The notes beneath the pieces were generated by a model. That model did no database searches. It saw only the letters and a program-made list of their open reading frames with translations, and was not told the DNA's origin. Made by a program: the position numbers and the translations under genes. Shown here piece by piece: positions 1-11,960 of a stretch of DNA of 64,000 bases (positions within the stretch are counted from its first letter, which is position 1; every line of letters begins with the position of its first letter). Origin of the DNA: Pilatotrama ljubarskyi (lineage: Eukaryota; Basidiomycota; Agaricomycetes; Polyporales; Polyporaceae); assembly GCA_022385805.1 (NCBI GenBank), contig MU277749.1:1-64000 (forward strand), given 5' to 3'.

Positions 1-3000
1 AAACAAAAGAAACTATATACGGTAAGTAGGAACGTCCATGCTGTGTAACACAGCCACTGTGTGACCTCCGGACCACGTATGGCCAGTACGCAATCCTGGA
101 AGTTCAACACGACGAGCTTTGCATAGCGATTGGAGGTGTAGTTCATGCGCGCCCCAGGGAAGCCGGTAAGTGTCTCTATCGTGCTGTGAGTGGGGTGGCG
201 GAAAAGACCAGCGTGAGCAGGCATAGACGTACCGAGCCTGGATTTGAACCTCGCGCGGAGGTCTGCTCGCAGCCGGTCACGCGCAGGTTCAAGTGCATCA
301 TGGTCAGCTCCACTCTTGCGTGGCTGAGGTGTGAATATAATGATCTTGAGAGGCTCGGTGGGCATAGCCATAAGATGCACAGGCGGGGGACCAGTGGGTT
401 TGGGTGGGCGATGAACGTCGAGGATGTGTACACGCTCAGCCTCAGGCCCTCAGAAACCAGAGCGAGGATGGATGTGCAGGTAGCACTCAGCTTTCGCTTT
501 CGACGGGTTTTACTCGTAGCTCGTAGCCTTTCTTGCCAGCTTGAAGTTGGCCGCTGACAGGCTGCCTGCTCGCATCCTCGGAAGCGAGCGCACTGGCTGC
601 CGTACCTCCGTCCTCGCCGTGGAAAAAAAACTGTGATGGTCTGGGCAGTCCACCGCACTCACACCGTCACGAGTGCCATGCACGGTTATCCAGCGCCGCC
701 TACTCGAAACGATGTGCAGGCCTCCAATGCGACCGACTTAGCCCGCGGACCCTGGGACGGTGTGATACCTCAGTTGTGTAGACCTGTCACAACTTGCAGG
801 TTGCGCTGGGTCGGGATAAACTGAACGTATCCGACACCGTGCGAGTGCGCGCGCCGATTCACCCGTGTCAGCACAGGCTCACAGACTACACAGACTCGGA
901 CGTACCTTCGAGCGTGCGGAGACACGCGGAACACTCGCAGAAGCGAGTTCACTGAAGTTCTCGAGCCGCTCTCTTCGGACAACAGGGGCGTGGACTCCGA
1001 GCATGGAATACGCCAAGTCTCGAGCAGTTTTCCTGCCTCGTGGTCAGGGGCATAAGAGCTTACACAGAGTGCAGACGTTCGAGTCATGCGAGGAGATCGG
1101 AAGCGAACGGTCGCATGCCGCATGCCAGACGGTGAGCTGCGGCGACAGTCCTCACCCTCAATGCTGAGCTACAACATAGTGAACTCCTCCGCTATCTCGA
1201 AAGTTAGACACGTTAACACGGAGAGACGACGCAGACAAGCGGGTCGGACGCTCGTCATGATGCTCGAGTCGAGGCTTGATCCTCGAGACGAAGCGAATGC
1301 CGTGCGGGGCGTGGACACGCACTCTCGTGGTGGGATGGATCGCAACCAACAGAGCGGTCCATCGAGCGGCCCATCGACCCTGGGGTTCGGGCATGCCCCG
1401 CTCTCGTCATGACCCAGGCACCCTCTTCGTGTCCAAACACCCGCTGTCGTCTCGAAGACTGTTCCCCCCAGCCGAGGCTTCGCTCGGTGATCATCACCGT
1501 GTCGCGCATGTGGATCCCGGCTCGCGAAGCAGATGCTACACCGGCGGACCCGAGATCCTCTCGATGGCACCTGCCGCGTGGGGGGCTTCCATCCGCTGAG
1601 GGACACGGACGCGAGCGCGCACGTCACGCTAATCCGCCGGCGGCTCGGGAATGCATCCATTGTGGGTCCGCCATGTCCAGGATGGGTCCAAGGCGTCAAG
1701 AAGGAGCGCCTTGACAACGGGACGCTGTGTCGGGAGCCGAAGTCGTCAAGCACGGCGAGCTCATGTGCTCCGACCGTTTCGTGATGCCGGGGAGGGGAGA
1801 CATTTTGGCGTGGAGAATGTAGAGTGTATTGCTCGATTCGTACATACACATCACACGGCGTTGTTTGCCGTCGCATTTCCCCGACTCCTGAGGCACTGTA
1901 CTGCGTGCGGTCGCGAATGCAATGTGTCTCCATGGGAAGGGCCCTTACGGACGAGACGTCCGGACCACGACCCCACGTGTTGTTTACATCAAACGGTGCG
2001 GTGATGCAGAGGACATCCAGTCCTGTCCAACATCAACAGAGAGTGTGTCGCCGGAGCAGTTCGCTCAAGCGCACCTCCACTCGAGCACAGAATCGTGGCC
2101 AATCAGACCTGCACACACAGACTGCGGCGTCATCAATCGATGCACGCCCGCTCAGCGATGGCACGCGCACATCGCTGAGCGTGGGTGCCGACCACGGAAG
2201 CACACGAACGCCTTGCGCACTTTCCTTTGCGAGTATCATCCGACACGACGGGAAGCAACGCGAGAGCTAGCGTCCTCACGTCCCTGGATCCCGTCCTGCA
2301 CGGTCCCACCAAAACTTTTCGCCGCCCAGAATCGGTGCCGAGCTGGCAAGAAAAAAAAAGGTCGGTACTCACGACGATGCGCGGGGAGACAAGCGTCGGC
2401 GGCGGGATGCGCATCGAGCCGCGTGCGCTATGCCGTCACTGTCTGCCGCGGGGGATCGGGCGGAGGCGAACGAGAGCCGAACGAGCGGCGAGAGCCCGAG
2501 CGTCGTGTATCGTGTTTGTGCGATAACTTTACGATGCTGGGCTGGGCCACTTGAAGGTGGGTCGAGCATGTCTGCTCTGTTGATGAGTTAGGTGGCCGCC
2601 CGCACCGCCTCCATTTCCTTTCACTCCCTCCCTTTGCGCTGCCTCTCCTGCTCTGTGCCTCGACACTCATACTCGTGTACCTCGCGAACCGACGTGCCTC
2701 TCGACCTCGCACCAGGCAAGTCCATCCGTACGCTTCCCTGGTCAAGCTCCCTCGGGTGAGACTGTTCCCCTCCCTCTCCTCCTCATGCCCCACGAGTTAC
2801 CAGCACAGACGCACCGCTGACGAGCCATGACATCCGACAGGGAACCTGAGGGACGCAGCCTCGTGAGTCGCCACGGACCCGTGGCACTGCACGCAATTGC
2901 GCAAGTACCAACCTTACAGCGCAAGTACGCCATCACAGCATCCACAACACGCCTGGCACTGTCTGAGGACCAGGGGCACACAGTCGGCATCTGTGGCACT

Positions 3001-3515
3001 GCCTGAGCCTCGCCCGCAACCGCTCGCCGTCAAGACTCGATATCCGTCCAGTGACGGCGACGGTGGCGGGCTCGTTCCCAGGCCTCACCAACTCCGTCTG
3101 CGTGCATGACGCCGAACGGTGGCGATCTGCTCCCACAAAGCACGCACCTCATTCACATCGAGTCCGTCGATGACTCCTCGCTCGCCGACCGCAACAGCGG
3201 CGGCGGCGGCGCGGCAGCAGCAGAGCCGCTGAGCACCCCGTTGCGTCCTCCCCCCTCCTTGGCTGTTCCACCACGCACATACAGACACGCACCGCCGTAG
3301 CACATATCCGTCTCTGCAAGGGTACTGACCTCCGCGGGCGGCGCCGAGCCCTGCACAGCACTGAGAAGCTGCCACGACACCCGGCGACGGCGATAGTGGC
3401 AGAGCGAATGGAGAGGGCACGTTCACGCACGCTGACGTGCGCTGCGCCCACCGTTCGGAGTTGAGAGGCCCCGGGCAGATCGCCATCTGCTTGAGTCTCG
3501 AGTGTTGGAAGTGAG
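1..3515. other. Intergenic, no recognisable gene
   Basis: No open frame here shows a recognisable domain, a plausible exon chain or a signal peptide. The open frames present are short, arginine- and serine-rich readings typical of GC-rich noncoding DNA. There is a short A-run near 2350. A motif resembling a tRNA B-box occurs near 240-253 on the minus strand, but no cloverleaf could be built around it. The stretch may be decayed sequence or long intergenic DNA. Confidence 0.6.
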
Positions 3516-4440
3516 ACAGATGTTGGATGCGGCGCGTGCGCAGACCTGTTGTCCACGCCGTCCGTGTATTCGCGTCTAGATCATCTTGTGTGCCTCTCGC
3601 GGGCGTGTGGTGCACGCTGTGGGGGCGACGCTCTATGAGTACGAGCAGACGAGAACGGAGAGGTAGAGGGGCAGGAGGCGGGAGGCACTCACCGATTCTA
3701 TGTGTTCACGTCTCCCAGCACGTGTGTGGCGGATGCATCGGTCGCCGCGCCTCCAACGTGCCCTCGCTCGCCAAGAAGACGTCGCGTGCGACGTTGATTC
3801 GTTCCGAATGTCTTGAATTTGCGGATGCGGGAGAGCGTGTAGCTGCGCCCGCGCTGCAGCTACTCATGAAGGATCCGCCTGCGTGCCGGGGTCGGCTGTG
3901 ATGTTGGATGCGGCCCGTGCGCAGACCTGTCGTGCACGCTGTTCTCGCATTCGTGCTGAGACAGTCTTGTTCGTCTCCTGCGGGCCTGTGGGGCGAGTAT
4001 GAGCACGAACGAACGAGAACGAGGAGACGGGAGAAAGAGGCTCGGGAGGCGGGAGATGCTCACCGGCTCGATGGCACATGCGCCCACGTCTGCTGGTACC
4101 GCGTGTAGCGAGGCCCGCCCAGCGTCCAACGTGCGCTCGCCCGCCAGGAAGACAACATCCGATGTGGTCTTCTCTTCGGTTACCTTGAGGTCGCGGCTGG
4201 AGGAGAGCGAACCGGCGCCGCCGCTCGAGTGCACACCAGCACCATCGAGCGCGACCCGGCATATTGTGTCGCGAGACGGATGTGGATCGTGATGTGGGAC
4301 GCTCGGGTGGGAGGACGGGCGCGCCGCAGTGGACGTGGATGGTTCAGGTCTCCGGCGGAGGCGAGAAGACGGAGCACGGGCTGCACTTGCTCGTTTCACG
4401 CCCGAAGGATCCGCCTGCATGCCGGGGTCGGCTGCTGCGT
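3516..4440. repeat. Degenerate tandem duplication, two units
   Basis: Two neighbouring units, about 3521-3900 and 3901-4438, share ordered blocks of similarity. Both have a start block reading 'ggatgcgg.ccgtgcgcagac' with one variable base (about 3523 and 3907). Both have an arginine-type GA-rich block followed by 'ctcaccg' (about 3690 and 4058). Both have a block around 'tccaacgtgc' followed by 'ctcgcc' and 'gaagac' (about 3752 and 4119). The boundary block 'gaaggatccgcctgc.tgcc' with one variable base occurs at about 3868 and again at about 4405. The units differ in length (about 380 and 540 bp), so indels have accumulated. Function is unknown. Confidence 0.6.
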
Positions 4441-6328
4441 CACGGGAGGTGACGTGCTCCCCTGCCTGAGCGTGAAGTTGGCGGCGCGAGACGGTGCGGC
4501 TCGTGTTGCAGAGATCCTCCGGTCGGATCGTGGTCTCCATTTCACGACGCGCGAGGGCGTGCTGTGCGGCGCGTGCGCCATCGCGTGCTTGCGGGGACGG
4601 CTCCCGAGTCCGGGGCGGATTTGCTAGACGGCAGCGCAGGGAGCCATGCGGATGAGAGCGGCGGGGTTTTGAGGTTACGTGATACGAGCGACGGGCGGGC
4701 GCGCCGTGACCCTCGTGCTCGAAGAGGCATGATGGCCGGCGTGGGTCTTTACGAGAGAGCTGGCGGGGCGGACAGCGTGCGAGGCGGCAAGCGCAGGAGA
4801 CGAGGCCCTCAGACCTCGGACGGCACAGCGGCCGCTCGTCTTCGGAAGCGTTTTGTACACGTCCGAGACTGGTCAGAGGATGCGGGGCGCAGACGTTGAG
4901 AGCTGCGGGCCGGTCCGGGCTATGTGTGGGCTGGGGTGCTCGAGGACGGCGGTTTGCCGGTCGGGGCTGGTGGGCGGCACGTCGAGAGAGTCATAGCGAG
5001 GCGGCGGGGGGCGTAGCATGCGAGACGTTCGCTTGCACATACGTGGGCGCGCGGTTTCGGACAAGAGGGGAGAGCAGGGGTCGCTGTGAGTGGAAGAGAT
5101 GAGTACGGACAAGACGGATGGCGGAGAGGATGAGCTCTGGGGAGCGAAGCGCGGCACGACCTCAGGAGAAAATCACTAACCTAGGTGTTGTGCGAGTGTC
5201 GCTTGCGCGTGCATGGTCGCCCGGCACTTTTTCAACCAGAGACTTCGCCGCCGCATGGCAAGCCTTGAGACGGCCGCTGCGGGTGTTCGTGGCGTCCGGC
5301 GATGTAGGGTGCAGCCGACGGGTTACGAGGCGAGGCGTCGCGGTGCATTCTGGTCGTCTTGAGCCCTGAACGGCGTGGGGGATGGAGAGGACGAGGAGAG
5401 GAGTGCGGAGAGTGCGCGAGAGGAAGACGGCAGGAGGAGTGCGCGAGCGAGCATTCACTGACGGTACACAGAGAGCGGGGGAGCAGGAGAAGGGCCTCGG
5501 GCGGGGGAGACGACGAGGGCAGGAGGGCGGAGGGCAGATGGGCCGTGGTCTGCGCAGGAGAGAGGGCGCGGAGAGCAGAACAGGCGAGTTTGGGCAGAGA
5601 GACTGGCCCAGAGACGCGGTGAGGCAGGCTTTGGCATAGAGAGCGGCGGGCGCAGATCGGGGACACGCGCGGTGCGTTTGGGGGAGAGCGAAAGGACGCG
5701 AGGGACGCGATCGGAGCCAGACGCGAGCACAGACCAGACGAGCAGCGCAAACAGAGACGGCGACGGCCGCTCTCCGTCCACGCCCACCGTCATCCAGCTC
5801 CGGGCCCGCGTGAGCGCTTATGAGCGTCTGGCCACAGCTTTGTTCCATCATCTTCCCTGCATGCATATCATAACTCACACGCAGCTGGCCAAGACCGTTC
5901 GAGGCTCGAGCTGAGTAAACAATAGTTATAGGGCAGCATACGACAGTTCATCATATGGTGCAAATGCATACGAGGCGATGGTGAACAGAGATTGCTCGCC
6001 GTCCGCTACAGCGCAGCTCAGGCTTGCCTTGACAGCGCGTGAGTGCATCTCAGCAGTATCTGCAGCGTCCCGCCTCGGACTGACGAACCACGAAATCACT
6101 CCTCATCATGCAGATGACATACAGCGGCCGGCTTCTGACCTTTTTGCCTTGATGCGGACCAATGAGTCTGTGGGAACGCTGTTCACCGCGTTCTGCGCCG
6201 TGCGGTCCTGCCACCCAGTCATCGTAGCGGCTCCGCCGGCGTTGTCCGAGTTTCCGCAGTCTCAGCGAACCTGACGGTAATAAAGGCCGCTATCGAACCG
6301 CCTCCCCTACCGTCTGCGCTCCCTCAAT
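4441..6328. other. Intergenic, purine-rich tract inside
   Basis: No gene was recognised. About 5380-5700 is strikingly purine-rich on the plus strand (runs of gag, agg and gcgag), so its minus strand is CT-rich. CT-rich tracts are common in fungal promoters, but no gene starts next to this one on the minus strand. The last 300 bp precede the ABC transporter and presumably hold its promoter and 5' leader; no convincing TATA box was seen there. Confidence 0.5.
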
Positions 6329-9121
6329 ATGCTACTAAGACACAGACGGGTAACGGACCAGAAGGGAGTATTCGACCCAAACGACTCCAAGCGCGTAAAG
6401 CACACGCGACTCGGGGTATGGGACCTCTACGAGGAGAAGCCTCAAGCGAAGGCCCTATCTATACCCGGAGCGTCCATACTTGAGAACCAAGCCGAGGTCC
6501 TGAAGAGCTTGCCCTATGTCTCGAGGATGATCAAGGACGTTTTGTCAATTCCGACCTGCAAGCTCTTGCTCTCCATTTTCTTTGCGCTGGAGCTGGCGAA
6601 AGCGTCGCTACCGGCTCTCGCTCTGTGGTATGTTCAGAGACTGTTGCGATTTTTCGGATACTGAAGATGCGGCTGTATTCAGGTACCAAGGACAGCTGCT
6701 GGGAATCGTACGTGGCAGTCATACCGATGCAGATTTCAAATACTGAAGCCCAGCGAGCGCAGATGCAAGTAGCGATCGACACCCGCAAAGTTGACAAGGA
6801 TCGCCTCCTCTACATCTGTGCGGCGCGCGTCGCCTGTACGTTGGCGAAACGGCTCGTCGACCATGCCAGCAGCCGCATCCAGAGCGGCCTGATGTGGCGC
6901 ATCCGGGCCTGGTACGACGCCCATATCTTCCGTGCTCGCGCGCGGCTCGACCTGCCGACGTACGAGACGACGGCGCTGCAGCGGCAGCTTGAAGAGGTCA
7001 CGCCCAGGGGTTATTTCGTGCCGCCCTTGGCCTGGGAGACTCTGCAGATGATGTCGGGCTTCGTCAGGGCTGGCATTCAGGCGGGCTCGCAAGTCTGGGT
7101 GCTCTATCGGGCATTGAGAGCGCAGAGGGATGGGTTGCTTCTTGCCGGAGTTTCTCTGGCGTCGCATACGGTTGACTGGTTCTCTCGTCTGGATTTCCTC
7201 ATTGGCCAGCCGCAAGGTGAGTCCCTCGTCCAATGCTTGGTCTGCGGTCAAGTGCTGAGCTCGTGACGTAGTATGGGCTGCTACCACCACGAACAAGGAT
7301 TACCTCAAGCTCCATGGCTGGTTGCGTGCCATGAAAGAAGTCACCCACAGGAAAGAAATTGTCGCAGGCAACCTAGCCGAGTACGCTGTCTCTGGTGCGT
7401 AGTTCTCTCCCCGCCATGATCCATATTCTCAATCATCGTCGCAGAGTACGAGAGTGCTTCCGAGCGTGTCGGTGATGGTGACACCGAGTTTAAGGAGTGG
7501 CAGCTCGGCGGGATAACGGGGCGTAACAGACTCAGCTTATACTCCCTCTTGCAGTACCCTCTGCGCGAGCTCCCTCAGGTGACTGTGGTCCACTCGCGTT
7601 CGTACTCTCCCGTCCTGACCCTCCCCCACATAGGTATTCTTCACCCTGCGAGCAGTGCAGTATCCTGCGAGCATGCCCGTTTCGCTCGCATCTCTCCAGA
7701 TGATGCAGGAGACAACCAATAGCTTCGCGTACAACATGTTCGAGCTGATGCACTCGAGCCAGTCCTTCGTGGCGCAGCTTGGTCAGGTTCGCAAGCTGTA
7801 CGAGGTCGCGGAGGTGCCAAACAAGGTTCAGGACGGGACCATCCCGTTCCCGGAGGATGCCTCGCAGATTCGGTCTGGCATTGCTCTTGAATTCCGGTGA
7901 GCTAATCTGGCTAACGTCTGACTGGGACCTTTCAGCTGACGGGCTATCAGGGATGTTTCCTTCAAGTACCCTGGGTCGGAAAACTATGCGCTCAGGAATG
8001 TCTCTTTCAGCATCAACGCTGGTCAACTTTGCGTGCGTGCTCATCCCAAGTTTGTGTACCCGAGCTCATTCGGGCGGTTCAGATTATCGTCGGAGCGAAC
8101 GGCTCTGGCAAGAGCACGATTCTCAAGTTGATAGTCCGACTGTACGATCCAGACGAAGAGCAGATTCTGATCAACGGGCTCGACATTCGCACCTTGCGGC
8201 TCAAGGATCTCCGCCAAGCCATCTCCGTCCTCTTCCAGGACTACACGCACTTCCCCCTCTCGGTACGCACCCCTCTCTCCACACCTCGCAGCGAGCCCCA
8301 AGCTCACTCGGAACTGAATAGATCCGGGACAACATTGCGATAGGCGATCCGTCCGGAGCGGCGAATGACGAGCACGTGCGCCTCGCTGCACGCCTCGGCG
8401 GCGCGGAAGAGTTCATAGAGAAGCTGCCGGAGGGGTTCGACACCTACCTCGATCGCCCGGTGCGCGACTACTACACCGGGCTGCCCGAGGGCACCACGAC
8501 GCTCTTTGGACGCAAGGTCGACTACAGCGCACTGCGCGCCTTCGGAGGGATGAAGGCGAACGAGCAATCCACGTTGAGCGGCGGCCAGATGCAGAGGCTA
8601 GCAGTGTGAGCACTCTGCGCGCCACGGCGTGGCATTCTTTCTATATTTGCGCTGGAAGTCGACGCTGCCGAGATGATAAGCTAACTGGCTTGCCGCTCAG
8701 CGCGAGGACAGTCATGCGTTCCGTGGTGCCAGACGACGCGAAGGTGGGCCTGCTGCTCTTCGACGAGCCTAGCGCGTCACTTGACCCCGTGGCAGAGCAC
8801 GGTGAGTAGACCCCGCGTGTGCGTCCCCGAGTCTATCGCGCCTTCTTAGTTGACCCTCGGCAGACCTGTTCAATCGCCTGCGGGAGCTCCGAGGGAACAA
8901 GACGATGCTCTTCTCATCGCACCGCTTCGGCAACCTCACGCGGCACGCCGATTTGATTCTGTAAGTGGCGGAGCCTCCTTCGTCGAGCGCGGATTACTGA
9001 CACTTCGACTAGGTATATGAACGACTCGGCCATACTCGAGACCGGGACCCATGAAGAGCTGCTCAAACAAGACGGCGGGTACGCGAACATCTGGAAGCTC
9101 CAGGCGCAGGCATTCCTTTAA
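6329..9121 (+). CDS. ABC half-transporter, MsbA/HMT1-like (TMD-NBD)
   Basis: This is an ABC exporter half-molecule with one membrane domain followed by one ATPase domain, expected to act as a dimer in a cell or organelle membrane. The substrate cannot be told from sequence. The ATPase domain is complete. Walker A (GANGSGKST) lies at about 8092-8118, the signature LSGGQMQR at about 8574-8597, Walker B with D-loop ([12 protein letters not shown]) at about 8752-8787, and the H-loop (SSHR) at about 8916. The coding sequence is split by about ten short introns. The first junctions enclose a likely 25-nt exon at 6683-6707 encoding YQGQLLGI, a conserved piece of these transporters. I chose the ATG at 6329; no upstream exon was seen. 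The stop is TAA at 9119-9121. The family call is firm. Exact splice sites, particularly around the tiny exon, are inferred. Confidence 0.85.
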
Positions 9122-9907
9122 TACGCCTAGACGATCTCTCACTCGTTGCTGACACCGAGAAGCTCTGGACGCCTCGAAGATCGATGCTTTTCGCATTACT
9201 TGCCTGTTGTATTAGCGAAATGGAGGACTCTCCCACAGAACCGCCCGTCTGGCAGCCTCTAGATGAAGTGTCCCCTGCACCGTGAGGTGCCCCCATCCAT
9301 CGTCTCCGACTCCGGATGGATCGCCGTTCGCGAGGTTCCCGCGAGGCTATTCCGAGTAAGTGAAATGACCTAAGATTCAACAAGCATGGCGATGCAGCGT
9401 ACTAAGAGTCAAGATGGGTGCGCGTGCCCTTCTAAAAAGACCGTGAAGATCGCGCATTATGAGCCGCGCGTCTAGGGAAAAGCATGCATCGTAGGCAGCA
9501 CTCTTGCGCGTCAGCAGCAGAATGCAGCTTGCCCACCAGTAAGGATTTCTCCGAGATATTATTACCCGAGGGAAACCGGAGCTGGCATCGTAGCCCTTGC
9601 GAACATGTGCTGCTGCGCAGACCGCGATGTTGAACGCGCACGCCTCAGCGACTATGGTTTCACGTCACTGCTGATATAACATAGACTACGAATTGGCTGA
9701 ACGGTCCTTCACTCCTTGGAGTAGAGCATCATGCATCATGCATCATGAGTAGAAGAGCTGAGCGACCGCGTACGGCCAAAGCGGCCGGATGGCAAGACAG
9801 AACGGTCTCAACCGCACTCCTCGCCAGGCCCGCCAACACTCCAGCGCGAGATGCAATCTTGCACAGCCCCCGGACGACGTTGACATATCCGATCGACATA
9901 TTACGTG

Positions 9908-10375
9908 CATCAGTACTTTTGCAAATCTCTGAGCGTCTGGCACGTCTGAGCTTTTCTCACTCAGACCCTTCAGACCTGTCTGCCCTGCTTCTGCTGCTTC
10001 CCAGAAGCCTTTCATCGGGCCTTTTGGTGTCAAGTATGTTGTAAATATGTAGGACAAACCTCATGACTAATTACAAGCTCTTTAGAACAAGAATTGTGCT
10101 GCCAATAGCATAGAAAGGCTCATCCAGGAGGTGTCAACTTGGGGACAATACGAANNNNNNNNNNNNNNNNNNNNNNNNNNNNNNNNNNNNNNNNNNNNNN
10201 NNNNNNNNNNNNNNNNNNNNNNNNNNNNNNNNNNNNNNNNNNNNNNNNNNNNNNNNNNNNNNNNACCACCTCTGAGCTCTGACCGTCTGATGTGTCTGAA
10301 TATGTCTGAAACCCAGTCTGAGTGGTCTGAGAGGTCTGTGTCAGACCCTCTCAGACTTTTGCAGAAGTACTGATG
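9908..10375. mobile_element. Putative MITE-like inverted-repeat element
   Basis: The left end (9908-9934) and right end (10349-10375) are inverted copies. Both start 'catcagtactt', then one variable base, then 'tgcaaa', two variable bases and 'tctgag'. Inside both ends the pentamer TCTGA or its complement TCAGA is repeated many times, a typical subterminal-repeat pattern of non-autonomous DNA transposons. No clear target-site duplication was found. The centre is missing because of the N gap, so a transposase inside cannot be excluded. Confidence 0.5.
10155..10264. other. Assembly gap (110 N)
   Basis: 110 unresolved bases lie inside the inverted-repeat element. The true length may differ from 110. 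Confidence 0.99.
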
Positions 10376-11960
10376 TGGGGTAAGAAAGGCGCTGCAGTCC
10401 CTGCACGCCCGCTGAGAATGATCCTTACAGTTGGGGTCAACAAGGGAGGACCGTGATGAGTACGTAGTACACATGAACTGCTACGATAGTCTAGACGGCT
10501 GCACTCAGGCTCTAGGACTACACAATGTGTAGCATACGCTACGACCCTGACGCCGGCCCTCTTCATTGTCTCTCAAAGCGAGGTCTATGGGAGTATGCCG
10601 CTTACTGGCCGCCAGCATCACGTCACGATCCCGCACATTACTGGAGCCATGGACGCGAACTTGAACTTGGTAGATTGGAATTTGGAATCTGGTAGACCTG
10701 GAGTCACCATTTGGAGCTGCGAGCATTTAAGGGATGGGTATTGGTGCCATCCTTTCCTGATGGTTGCCACCTCTTGGTGATCATGGCCTGCCTTCTACAC
10801 TTGCTTATTGCTCTTGAGGTGACTAGCATCATCGCAATATTGTCGAGGAGAGTGTGCAGTGGCCCAGCAACTTCTCATATCCACTATGCTGTCCATGTCA
10901 CAGATATGACATTCAAGTTTAACATTACTATTGTCGAGCTGCATCAACAATGTGAACGAGGATTCCCCTTGACAACTACTGTATTATACAGTTGGACAAG
11001 ATGCAATGCATGTGCTATGGCATTTGTACTTCCTTCGAGTCAGAGAGAGCAGGCTATATGTACTTTAGGGAGAGCCGACTTATTAAACCGCCGAGCCCTC
11101 CGCGCAGCCCAGACGCCGGGTTCAGCCACTGTTCCACGTGGCATGCTGCCATAAAAGGGCAATGCCATCAATCTGTCCAGTCTCCTATCCTGTGGCGGTG
11201 CGCGCGGTCGTGGGTTGATACGCCGAATGATCCAGGGGATCATTCTCAACCCCGCATTCCCAAATTCACCCCACGCATCCGTTCTCCCGGCCGCCGCATA
11301 TGTTCTCCCCGGAGCCGGCCCCAGAAGCGCCACCATCGATGGTCTCCGATGCGCACTTCTGTGACTTTGTCAGGGCGGCCGCATCCGGAGCCGGGCCAAT
11401 GAGCGGCGTCGGCGCGCGTAAGCTCGCACACGCCGCCCTGCGCGAGGTGCGACCCGGTGCGACGTCGGCGGCGGGCGGCTGGCTCCTCTGGAGTAAACAC
11501 ACTGACGCGCAGTGCTTCGAAGAATCTCCTGGAGAGGGCGAGCACCTGCGAGCACTTTGCGTGAGGCAAATTGTAATATGTGGGTCCCACCTCGTTCCAT
11601 GACTACAGTACCAGCGTAAAAGCCCACTGGCACGGGTTACATCGCGCATGTTTCACCGGTCAGATCTTCAGACGCTGAGACTCAATCACTGCAGACTCAG
11701 ATGTTATACGTGCGACGCCAAAGAACACTTGAATCACTCGCATAGAGCAGAACAGTCGGGCAGCGCAAAACAAGTCCTTCATAACCATCGTAACATGCAC
11801 ATTCGCACCAAAGGATATACTACAAATACACATGACAGAGTAGTCGAGATAGACTTGAATATGAGCGCCGGTAGTGTATGTGGCCCCCGAGGGACGGCGA
11901 GGGAGGAAGAGGGGGGTTACAAGAACGAAGCGGAGTGAAAGCAGCCTGAGACGCAGGCGC

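Larger units (their letters stand above)
9122..11960. other. Intergenic, AT-richer, with repeat and gap
   Basis: No gene was recognised between the ABC transporter and the acetate carrier. It contains a short direct repeat of 'catcatg' near 9730-9747, an inverted-repeat element at 9908-10375 and an assembly gap. The open frames at 10.6-11.6 kb have no recognisable domain. The last part is the downstream side of the minus-strand carrier gene. Confidence 0.55.

Noticed and set aside
229..360. tRNA gene on the minus strand (B-box-like GGTTCAAATCC and a 9-bp inverted repeat at the ends)
   Set aside because: The T-stem does not pair, no D-arm or A-box is visible and the spacing of about 130 nt is too long without a credible intron.
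5162..5878. 238-codon minus frame
   Set aside because: It is the complement of the purine-rich tract and reads as low-complexity Pro/Ser/Arg sequence.
9725..9750. CRISPR-like short direct repeats 'catcatg'
   Set aside because: Only three contiguous 7-9 nt copies without spacers; a simple microsatellite in a eukaryote.
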